From UBA9732 sp963606545 (GTDB lineage: Bacteria > Spirochaetota > Spirochaetia > Sphaerochaetales > Sphaerochaetaceae): a DNA stretch of 28,904 bases. Shown piece by piece: positions 23,985 through 28,904 of the stretch. Within the stretch, counting starts at the first letter, position 1. The number at the start of each line of letters is the position of its first letter. Where the stretch lies: contig CAVCYP010000021.1 of the NCBI GenBank assembly GCA_963606545.1, forward strand, positions 1-28,904. The letters are read 5' to 3'. The notes below the pieces were generated by a model. That model was not told the origin of the DNA. It saw only the letters and a program-made list of their open reading frames with translations, and searched no databases. Position numbers and translations under genes: made by a program.

Positions 23985-24260
23985 TTAGCTCATGTTCGCA
24001 AAACGTTCTACCGCGACAGTAAACTCTTCAATAGCCTTGTCTGCGTCCCCGTGCTCAATGCCATCTCTGACGCAATGCTTGATATGCCCTTCCAGCACCA
24101 CTTTCCCACAGCTATGAAGCGCTGCCTTTGCCGCACTAATCTGAGTTAGCACGTCCTCGCAAGGGACATCCTCATCCACCATGCGATCTATAGCTTGTAT
24201 TTGCCCGATAATTTTTTTTAACCTTCTGTGTAAATTATCTGCGTCCATGCACTGTTTCAT
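23985..24260 (-). CDS. CsoR/FrmR family metal-sensing repressor, CsoR-like
   Basis: A 91-residue all-helical DUF156 protein. The Cys-His-Cys set of copper-sensing CsoR proteins is present: C34 (VPCEDV), H59 and C63 (GHIKHC). FrmR and CstR types differ at these positions, so Cu(I) sensing is the best guess, although the ligand cannot be settled by sequence. Start choice: ATG 24260 has GGAGG 8 bases upstream and gives the normal family length; the frame stays open to 24323 but that extension covers the operator. A CsoR-like palindrome lies at the predicted transcription start, implying autorepression. No copper ATPase or chaperone is adjacent; the downstream gene is an oxidoreductase. Confidence 0.9.
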   Translation of the reverse strand: MKQCMDADNLHRRLKKIIGQIQAIDRMVDEDVPCEDVLTQISAAKAALHSCGKVVLEGHIKHCVRDGIEHGDADKAIEEFTVAVERFANMS

Positions 24261-24301
24261 TGCAAATACCTCCAAGAAATTAGGAAAATCTTTAATTAGG
24301 A

Positions 24302-24317
24302 ATACCTTTAGGGGTAT
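24302..24317 (-). promoter_or_regulatory. CsoR-like operator
   Basis: ATACCTTTAGGGGTAT: an ATACC/GGTAT palindrome with a central GC-rich run, closely resembling the TACCC...GGGTA operators known for copper-sensing CsoR proteins. It spans the predicted start site (about 24315) of the csoR promoter. Confidence 0.65.
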
Positions 24318-24321
24318 GGAC

Positions 24322-24350
24322 ATTATCTTTTACTACTTTGCACTTGTCAA
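24322..24350 (-). promoter_or_regulatory. Strong sigma70 promoter of the CsoR gene
   Basis: TTGACA (24345-24350), 17-base spacer and GATAAT (24322-24327) on the minus strand; near-consensus. Leader of about 55 nt to ATG 24260, with the CsoR-like palindrome at +1. Confidence 0.75.
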
Positions 24351-24386
24351 CGCATTAATTGTTGGCTAGGCCTGTAAACAAAGAGC

Positions 24387-24424
24387 AAAAAAAGGTACCT
24401 AGACTCTTCTCTTGCCTAGGTACC
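24387..24424 (-). terminator. Intrinsic terminator on minus strand with no upstream protein gene
   Basis: Perfect 9-bp stem GGTACCTAG/CTAGGTACC (24394-24402 with 24416-24424), 13-base loop, followed on the minus strand by seven T residues (24387-24393). It does not serve any minus-strand protein gene: the only upstream minus-strand signal is the sigma54-type promoter near 24476-24489. Confidence 0.85.
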
Positions 24425-24464
24425 AGTCACACTAAAAGGAGGTATGAAAAAAACTGTTGCTCTG
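24387..24464 (-). ncRNA. Candidate sigma54-dependent small RNA (about 78 nt)
   Basis: The sequence shows a near-consensus sigma54 promoter, then about 80 nt without a plausible minus-strand ORF, then a strong intrinsic terminator. Between them the RNA would carry a U-rich stretch and CAUACCUCCUUUUAG (about 24433-24447), complementary to a Shine-Dalgarno plus start codon of the type AAAAGGAGGUAUG. That is what one expects of a small RNA blocking translation by anti-SD pairing. The rest of this 450-base gene-free stretch (24261-24710) holds the csoR promoter and operator, TGTGAA repeats and the apt promoter. Function is inference; I do not recognise a known RNA family. Confidence 0.55.
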
Positions 24465-24470
24465 CCTTTT

Positions 24471-24492
24471 ATGTAGCAAGAAGCGTGCCAAG
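24471..24492 (-). promoter_or_regulatory. Sigma54 (-24/-12) promoter
   Basis: Minus strand reads TTGGCACG-CTTC-TTGCT; GG (24488-24489) and GC (24476-24477) are exactly 10 bases apart, matching the TGGCACG-N4-TTGC consensus. Predicted +1 near 24464. An enhancer-binding site is not identified. Confidence 0.7.
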
Positions 24493-24576
24493 TTGAATTT
24501 TGAGGCTCAAGCAGGGATTTTTGGCAGTATATTGCAGAGTTTTGACTTTTTGCTACGGATATTATTGGGATTGAAA

Positions 24577-24613
24577 TGTGAAAAAATTGAAATGGGTGTG
24601 AATTTTTTTCACA
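24577..24613. promoter_or_regulatory. TGTGAA repeats and palindrome upstream of apt
   Basis: TGTGAA occurs at 24577-24582 and 24597-24602, 20 bases (two helical turns) apart, and the second copy forms TGTGAA-N5-TTCACA (24597-24613). It is similar to CRP/FNR-type half-sites but with one extra spacer base. Possibly a regulator site for apt or the divergent small RNA; unproven. Confidence 0.35.
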
Positions 24614-24645
24614 GTTAATTTGTTAATATTTCCTTACATTCGACC

Positions 24646-24674
24646 TTGGCAACCACGGGTTCTTTCGTTACACT
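24646..24674 (+). promoter_or_regulatory. Predicted promoter of apt
   Basis: TTGGCA (24646-24651), 17-base spacer, TACACT (24669-24674), start near 24681, with GGAGG about 8 bases before ATG 24711. Confidence 0.55.
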
Positions 24675-24710
24675 TAGGAAGTTATTGCCCATGATTTGGA
24701 GGACTAACCA

Positions 24711-25235
24711 ATGAAGAAAGTTGAAGACTATATTATCAGTATCCCAGATTTCCCAGAGCCAGGAATTATTTTCCGTGACATTACTGGTGTCTTGCAAGAG
24801 GCAGATGGTCTCAAACTTGCCATTGATGAAATGGTAAAGCTTGTCAAGAAAGTAGACTGCGATGTTATTGCTGGTGCAGAGTCTCGTGGCTTTATTCTTG
24901 GTGTTCCAATTGCTTATCTTCTTAACAAGCCCTTTGTTCCAATCAGAAAGGCTGGAAAACTCCCAAGAGAAACTGTCTCTGAAGAGTATGCTCTTGAGTA
25001 TGGCACAGCTAAGATTGAAATTCATAAGGATTCAATCAAACCTGGTCAGAAAGTTGTCCTCATTGACGACCTCATTGCAACTGGCGGAACAATGAAGGCT
25101 TCAGCAGACCTTGTTGAAAAACTTGGTGGAGAAGTCGCTGAAATTGTCTTCCTTCTTGAGCTTGCTGGCCTTGAGGGCAGAAAAGCCCTTTCTAAGTACA
25201 AGGTTGAATCTGTAGTAGTCTACCCTGGAAAATAA
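24711..25235 (+). CDS. apt: Adenine phosphoribosyltransferase
   Basis: A 174-residue type I phosphoribosyltransferase that makes AMP from adenine and PRPP for purine salvage in the cytoplasm. The PRPP-binding loop VVLIDDLIATGGTM is intact, the N-terminal IPDFPEPGIIFRDIT and the AGAESRGFILGVPIAY segment are specific to Apt, and length is standard. GGAGG precedes the ATG and a sigma70-like promoter lies just upstream. The next gene follows after 90 bases on the same strand and may be co-transcribed. Confidence 0.96.
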   Translation: MKKVEDYIISIPDFPEPGIIFRDITGVLQEADGLKLAIDEMVKLVKKVDCDVIAGAESRGFILGVPIAYLLNKPFVPIRKAGKLPRETVSEEYALEYGTAKIEIHKDSIKPGQKVVLIDDLIATGGTMKASADLVEKLGGEVAEIVFLLELAGLEGRKALSKYKVESVVVYPGK

Positions 25236-25285
25236 ATTTGCAGAAAAGACTCAACAATTATCCAATTTCTCCGTTTTTTCCCAAA

Positions 25286-25305
25286 AACTGCTTTTGAAAG
25301 CAGTT
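25286..25305 (+). other. Short hairpin between apt and the GtrA-like gene
   Basis: AACTGCTT (25286-25293) and AAGCAGTT (25298-25305) form an 8-bp stem with loop TTGA. No U run follows, and it ends 20 bases before the next ATG, so it may be a weak terminator for apt or affect translation of the next gene. Confidence 0.35.
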
Positions 25306-25325
25306 CACTTTACAAGAAGCAAGCC

Positions 25326-25820
25326 ATGAAAACCAACGAAGACAGAACCGGCAAACAGTTTTTAAAATTCCTCATCATTGGTGGCATTGGAGCTGTCATC
25401 CAAATTGCGACTGTCAACATCCTTTTTCAGCTACTCAAAAACTGGAAGGCTCCACTACCACAATTCATGGCCGGCATTTTCAATGAAAACGTTTTGGGAA
25501 GTGGCAATAACAACTGGGGCTATCTGCTCCCCTTCTTTACCTCCCACTTGCTTTCCAACACTTATTCCTACATCCACAACATGAAAGGCAACTTTAAAGC
25601 TAATGCTCCTAATTATTACTTTGCAATCTACCTAGCCCTACTTGCAATTTTAATTGTAGTGGCAACTTGGCTTTCTGGCGTCATTGCAAACTTTCTCATG
25701 AGTACAAACCTAGAGGTGCTGGTAAAACTGGGGCCAACAATTGGCTCAGTACTATCCGGGTTGGTCTACACGCTAGTGCTGTTTCCGGTTGAAAAGTTCA
25801 TACTTTTTAGAAAAAAGTAA
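25326..25820 (+). CDS. GtrA-like four-helix membrane protein
   Basis: A 164-residue protein with four predicted membrane segments. The start (QFLKFLIIGGIGAVIQIATVNILF) and end (FPVEKFILFRKK) match the GtrA-like pattern; GtrA proteins are thought to move or position polyprenyl-linked sugars for cell-envelope glycosylation. A longer than usual loop (about residues 50-95: FNENVLGSGNNNWGYLLP...NMKGNF) separates helices 1-2 from 3-4. The RBS is weak (AGAAGCAAG). Convergent with the patatin gene, 11 bases apart, without a clear terminator. Family assignment is from pattern only. Confidence 0.65.
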   Translation: MKTNEDRTGKQFLKFLIIGGIGAVIQIATVNILFQLLKNWKAPLPQFMAGIFNENVLGSGNNNWGYLLPFFTSHLLSNTYSYIHNMKGNFKANAPNYYFAIYLALLAILIVVATWLSGVIANFLMSTNLEVLVKLGPTIGSVLSGLVYTLVLFPVEKFILFRKK

Positions 25821-25831
25821 ACCTGCAAAAC

Positions 25832-28045
25832 TCAATAAACCTTGAAATAAATAGCAAAGTCACCCTCAATGGAGAAACCAAGCCCAACCAGGAGGTCTCC
25901 AATTGGAGTTTGAACACCATAGCCTACGCCAAAGCCTAGGTTGAAGTCTGCCAACTCAGAAAATGGTGCCGTACAGTCGTTCTCTGGAGCCATTCCACGG
26001 TTAGCTATGAGGAAGGCATCGGACTCACTGCGCCAGCCGGCACGAAGTTGAAGCAGCAGGAAGGAAGGCAAGAAGCCTCCAAGACTGTATTGAGCGCCAA
26101 GGCCTAGGGTGATGACATCACGGGCATAGAGGGAGCTGGAGACGCCTAGAACGCCATCCCAACCACCAAATTGTACGTAGGAGGCCATGTATTCTGCGGG
26201 CTCTCGGCTGGTGAAAACGGTGGCGTCTGCAGTTAGGGTAAGAGTTTCAAGGATTGGAATGTGCTGTTTGTAGGAGAGGCCTAAAACATAGTTCATTTTG
26301 TTTTGATAGAAGCCAAGGCTACTGGTAAATTGAACTTTAAGGCCAGTTGGGGCAAACAGATTCTGAGTGTAATTACCATACCAGATTCCATTAAAAAAGA
26401 TTTTAGGCAAGGCTTTGAAGGAAGCTTTTGAGCCATCTATTGTCATGCCAACAGCGTAGAATTTACTGGCAAAACCTGCATTGAGGTTGTAGCACTTGCC
26501 GTCAGTGTATTTGAAGGCAAGCTCAAGATCTGTCTGAAAATCCATGACGCTAATTAGGGTTGGATTTGCGCGGTTAGAGATGGTTGAAACTGAGCCAAGA
26601 GTGATGCCAATTGAAGGATAAAAATAGAACTTTGAATCCACGCTAGAGAAAGGATACAAGAAGCTTGCTTCTAGGTTAATGTTGTCTCCAAGATAGGCAA
26701 ACAAGGAAAGATCCCAACCCGTTTTATTCACATCTTTTATAAAGAAAGTAGACATCATTTCAGGAAGAAACTGTAACAATACAGGAGATTTATAGTCTAA
26801 TCTTGTATAGATTTCAGAAATTCCATTGACGCCTAATAATAGCCTGGAACTTGAAAATGCGTCAGTTTTTTCTTCATTTGTTGTCAATTTAGACCATTCT
26901 TTTGCAAGTTTCTCTTCTCCTGTTAGCTCAACTGTTTCAACTGTAGCTTCCGTTTCAGGAAGGGAGAAATACGAGCCAACGCGGCTAGAATCTTTAGCAA
27001 GGTTTAAATCCGAGAACAGAGTGGCTATTTCATCTAGTTTTGCTTCTTGGCGTAGCACTTCATCTGTTCCTCTTTGCAGGATTTCCTCTGTGTTGGAAAA
27101 ATCTAAAACCGCAATATCGTCTACAATAGGAGTGAGGATGATATCTGCGCTGGAGTACTGATTTCTGATGGTGTTTATAACAATTAGATTGAAGGAGGCG
27201 TTTACAGCTCCGCTTAAGGTTTGCATGTCCTCTGCATTAAAGTGCAAGGACTCATTCAAATTCACGCCAATTACTATGTCGTAGCCAAGAGACCTTGCAT
27301 ATTCAATTGGCATGTTATCTACCATTCCACCATCCAAGAGATAGAGGCCCTCTACTTCATAGGCATCAAAGGCAAGTGGGATACTCATGCTGGCTCTCAT
27401 TGCATCTATGAGGGAACCGCCTTCAAAGAGAACGTAGTCTCCACTGGTTGCATCTGTGGCTACGGCTCTGTACGGAATGGCTAAATCATCGAAACTTATA
27501 TCTTCTGGAATACGACTGAGAATTTGATGGAAAAAGCTTAGGATTCTTTTATCGCTGACAATTCCGGAGGTTTCTCCAATATTCTTGTCTGTAAGGGCCA
27601 CGGTAAGAACGTTGTATTTAGTATCATCAAACGGCTCAATCATGGGTTGGTAATCGGATTCAAGAATCTGAGAGAAGAGCTGAGTTAAATCATTTTCTGT
27701 TACAAGTCTTCTTATGTCTCCTGCACTGTAGCCTGCAGCATAAAGCCCTCCAATCAGAGCTCCCATGCTGGTTCCCATGACCATATCTACAGGAATACCT
27801 TTCTCTTCCAATGCCTCAAGCACTGCAATATGAGCAATGCCTCTGGCTCCTCCTCCTGAAAGGACAACCGCAACGCTTGGACGGCCTAAATCAGTTGGAG
27901 CCTTATAAGAAAACGGGGTTTGACCTTCAGTGGTGATGGATATTGCCTGTACATCATTAATATAGACACCGGTATCTTTATTAACTACAGCACTCAGGCT
28001 GAAACAAACACAAATAAGCAGGAAGATGATAAAAGTCTTTTTCAT
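25832..28045 (-). CDS. Patatin-like phospholipase with C-terminal outer-membrane barrel (type Vd-like)
   Basis: A 737-residue exported protein. Signal peptide residues 1-19 (cleavage after SLSA); patatin domain about 55-310 with oxyanion-hole GGGAR (64-68), nucleophile S93 in GTSMG and D238 in DGG, so the Ser-Asp dyad is intact. A linker of about 80 residues follows, perhaps an abbreviated POTRA (TVETVELTG), then about 340 residues of alternating beta strands ending in FAIYFKVY. Size and order match the PlpD/FplA type Vd autotransporters, which place a lipase domain at the surface. The ATG has AGGGGG directly upstream. Whether the lipase is released or stays attached is not visible. Convergent with the GtrA-like gene and divergent from rubrerythrin. 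Confidence 0.9.
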   Translation of the reverse strand: MKKTFIIFLLICVCFSLSAVVNKDTGVYINDVQAISITTEGQTPFSYKAPTDLGRPSVAVVLSGGGARGIAHIAVLEALEEKGIPVDMVMGTSMGALIGGLYAAGYSAGDIRRLVTENDLTQLFSQILESDYQPMIEPFDDTKYNVLTVALTDKNIGETSGIVSDKRILSFFHQILSRIPEDISFDDLAIPYRAVATDATSGDYVLFEGGSLIDAMRASMSIPLAFDAYEVEGLYLLDGGMVDNMPIEYARSLGYDIVIGVNLNESLHFNAEDMQTLSGAVNASFNLIVINTIRNQYSSADIILTPIVDDIAVLDFSNTEEILQRGTDEVLRQEAKLDEIATLFSDLNLAKDSSRVGSYFSLPETEATVETVELTGEEKLAKEWSKLTTNEEKTDAFSSSRLLLGVNGISEIYTRLDYKSPVLLQFLPEMMSTFFIKDVNKTGWDLSLFAYLGDNINLEASFLYPFSSVDSKFYFYPSIGITLGSVSTISNRANPTLISVMDFQTDLELAFKYTDGKCYNLNAGFASKFYAVGMTIDGSKASFKALPKIFFNGIWYGNYTQNLFAPTGLKVQFTSSLGFYQNKMNYVLGLSYKQHIPILETLTLTADATVFTSREPAEYMASYVQFGGWDGVLGVSSSLYARDVITLGLGAQYSLGGFLPSFLLLQLRAGWRSESDAFLIANRGMAPENDCTAPFSELADFNLGFGVGYGVQTPIGDLLVGLGFSIEGDFAIYFKVY

Positions 28046-28080
28046 ACCCCCTATTTAATACTTTTTTACTTTTTTTTCTA

Positions 28081-28176
28081 TGATAACGGACTTTTCTCTT
28101 GCTTTTTTTACGCAACTTCAGATAAACTGATAACGATTTTTAATTAGGAATAATTATCGTTAACTGAAAATTATCG
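28081..28176. promoter_or_regulatory. Repeated TGATAACG half-sites in the patatin/rubrerythrin divergent region
   Basis: TGATAACG occurs at 28081-28088 and 28128-28135; inverted copies ATTATCGTTA (28153-28162) and AATTATCG (28169-28176) follow. TAACGAT (28131-28137) and ATCGTTA (28156-28162) form a perfect inverted pair. The motifs resemble Fur/PerR half-sites (GATAAT type), and rubrerythrin is a classic PerR or iron-responsive target, so redox control is plausible. Core promoter elements for rubrerythrin are unclear. Confidence 0.5.
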
Positions 28177-28196
28177 GGCTATAGGAGGATTAGATT

Positions 28197-28736
28197 ATGG
28201 CTAACAAGTATGAAGGAACCCAGACTGAGAAGAATCTTTTGGCGGCGTTTGCGGGCGAGTCACAGGCAAGAAATAAGTACACGTATTTTGCTTCCACGGC
28301 CAAGAAAGAGGGCTACGAGCAGATTGCAGATATCTTTTTGAAGACGGCTGACAACGAAAAAGAGCACGCAAAGATGTGGTTTAAGGAACTCAACGGGCTT
28401 GGAGACACGGCACAAAACCTAAAGGCAGCGGCAGAGGGCGAAAACTACGAGTGGACCGATATGTATGAGGATTTTGCCAAGACGGCTGAGGCAGAGGGCT
28501 TCACGGCACTTGCAAGAAAGTTCCGCTTGGTAGCTGCAATTGAAAAGCATCACGAGGAGCGCTACAGAGCTCTGCTTCACAACCTAGAGGCGGCTGAAGT
28601 TTTTGCCAAGAGCGAGGTCAAAATCTGGGAATGCCGCAACTGCGGGCACCTTGTGATTGGCACCAAGGCTCCGGAAGTCTGCCCTACTTGCAATCACCCT
28701 CAGAGCTACTTTGAAGTGCACGCTGAAAACTACTAA
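28197..28736 (+). CDS. rbr: Rubrerythrin
   Basis: A 179-residue peroxide-reducing enzyme of anaerobes. The N-terminal four-helix ferritin-like domain has the di-iron ligands (FAGESQARNKY; DNEKEHAKMW; AAIEKHHEERY) and the C-terminal rubredoxin-like domain has its four cysteines (WECRNCGH and EVCPTCNHP). Both metal sites are intact and the length is standard. It reduces hydrogen peroxide with electrons from rubredoxin or NADH oxidoreductases in the cytoplasm. AGGAGG precedes the ATG. The upstream region holds repeated Fur/PerR-like half-sites and the gene is followed by an intrinsic terminator, so it is monocistronic. Confidence 0.96.
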   Translation: MANKYEGTQTEKNLLAAFAGESQARNKYTYFASTAKKEGYEQIADIFLKTADNEKEHAKMWFKELNGLGDTAQNLKAAAEGENYEWTDMYEDFAKTAEAEGFTALARKFRLVAAIEKHHEERYRALLHNLEAAEVFAKSEVKIWECRNCGHLVIGTKAPEVCPTCNHPQSYFEVHAENY

Positions 28737-28754
28737 GCAAGCTCAAAACCGATA

Positions 28755-28786
28755 TTTATTAAGTCAAAAATTTATTAGGTCAAAAA
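28755..28786 (+). repeat. Two adjacent 16-base direct repeats after rubrerythrin
   Basis: TTTATTAAGTCAAAAA (28755-28770) is followed at once by TTTATTAGGTCAAAAA (28771-28786); 15 of 16 bases agree. A tandem duplication between the stop codon and the terminator. Function unknown. Confidence 0.8.
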
Positions 28787-28788
28787 AA

Positions 28789-28810
28789 CTTTCGTTTGCG
28801 AAAGATTTTT
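28789..28810 (+). terminator. Rubrerythrin intrinsic terminator
   Basis: Stem CTTTCG/CGAAAG (28789-28794 with 28799-28804), loop TTTG, followed by ATTTTT (28805-28810). An A run on the other side lets it work partly in both directions. Confidence 0.8.
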
Positions 28811-28811
28811 C

Positions 28812-28841
28812 TTGCTTTTAAGAAAGGGCTATGCATATAAT
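28812..28841 (+). promoter_or_regulatory. Promoter of a gene starting beyond the right edge
   Basis: TTGCTT (28812-28817), 18-base spacer, perfect TATAAT (28836-28841). A leader of about 55 nt ends with AGGAGG (28893-28898) and six more bases, so the start codon should lie at or just after the window end. The TTGCTT partly follows the rubrerythrin terminator tail. Confidence 0.7.
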
Positions 28842-28904
28842 CACTGTGGATTAAATTTCCGCGAACAATCCGCATTGCGGTTAAGTTTCATTAGGAGGTT
28901 AGAG

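Noticed and set aside
24444..24476. Ten-codon plus-strand ORF MKKTVALPFM behind AAAAGGAGG
   Set aside because: The ATG is only 1 base after the Shine-Dalgarno, too close for initiation, and nothing follows. The opposite strand explains the sequence better as an anti-SD segment.
24519..24540. Second sigma54-like sequence on the plus strand (TTGGCAGTATATTGC)
   Set aside because: GG and GC are 9 bases apart instead of 10, a spacing that normally abolishes sigma54 promoter function.
24615..25025. Minus-strand ORF opposite apt as the source of the terminator at 24387-24424
   Set aside because: It is antisense to a clear apt gene, has no RBS and no recognisable domain, so the terminator is better explained by a non-coding transcript.
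28861..28904. Start codon of a gene at the right edge
   Set aside because: AGGAGG is present but no ATG, GTG or TTG follows at proper distance before the window ends, so no CDS is called.

Overview
The window looks like a stretch of chromosome from an anaerobic, diderm, carbohydrate-fermenting spirochaete of the Treponema/Sphaerochaeta type, probably host- or gut-associated. This is an inference from gene content: a patatin-plus-outer-membrane-barrel protein (diderm), a periplasmic sugar-binding protein with a short type I signal peptide, rubrerythrin, a hybrid kinase, and the two AAA-ATPase/nuclease-like families common in gut spirochaetes and Bacteroidetes. Coding density is high, most genes have AGGAGG-like ribosome binding sites, and several promoters are clear sigma70 types. 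I see no rRNA, tRNA, insertion sequence or CRISPR array.

Layout. (1) 1-750: tail of an unidentified gene, translationally coupled to a DUF554 membrane protein. (2) 865-3880: a two-gene signalling unit, a solute-binding lipoprotein overlapping a hybrid histidine kinase, with no permease. (3) 3991-16305: a glycan-use locus. Minus strand: ROK repressor, two CUT1 ABC permeases, sugar-binding protein, GH20 hexosaminidase, GH2 beta-mannosidase. Plus strand, divergent: GH1 beta-glucosidase and GH94 cellobiose phosphorylase. No ABC ATPase is present. Matching inverted repeats lie in the ROK/GH1 divergent promoter and at the binding-protein promoter, suggesting a local ROK regulon. (4) 16283-18187: MarR regulator and MATE exporter, with a perfect palindrome built into the promoter. 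(5) 18246-21051: two AAA-ATPase/nuclease-like genes, both apparently leaderless. (6) 21265-24260: unknown lipoprotein, a large imperfect palindrome, a leaderless HAD phosphatase, a Gfo/Idh/MocA oxidoreductase and a CsoR-type metal sensor with a CsoR-like operator. (7) 24261-24710: the only long gene-free stretch; on the minus strand it carries a sigma54-type promoter followed about 80 nt later by a strong intrinsic terminator, a candidate small RNA with an anti-Shine-Dalgarno segment. (8) 24711-28904: apt, a GtrA-like membrane protein, the patatin/outer-membrane protein, rubrerythrin, and the promoter and RBS of a gene that starts beyond the right edge.

How it works together: imported beta-linked oligosaccharides (mannose-, GlcNAc- and glucose-containing) would be split in the cytoplasm by the exo-acting hydrolases and phosphorylase under ROK control. 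The most interesting candidate for something undescribed is the sigma54-dependent small RNA at about 24387-24464. Next are the leaderless gene trio and the permease-less binding-protein/hybrid-kinase pair.
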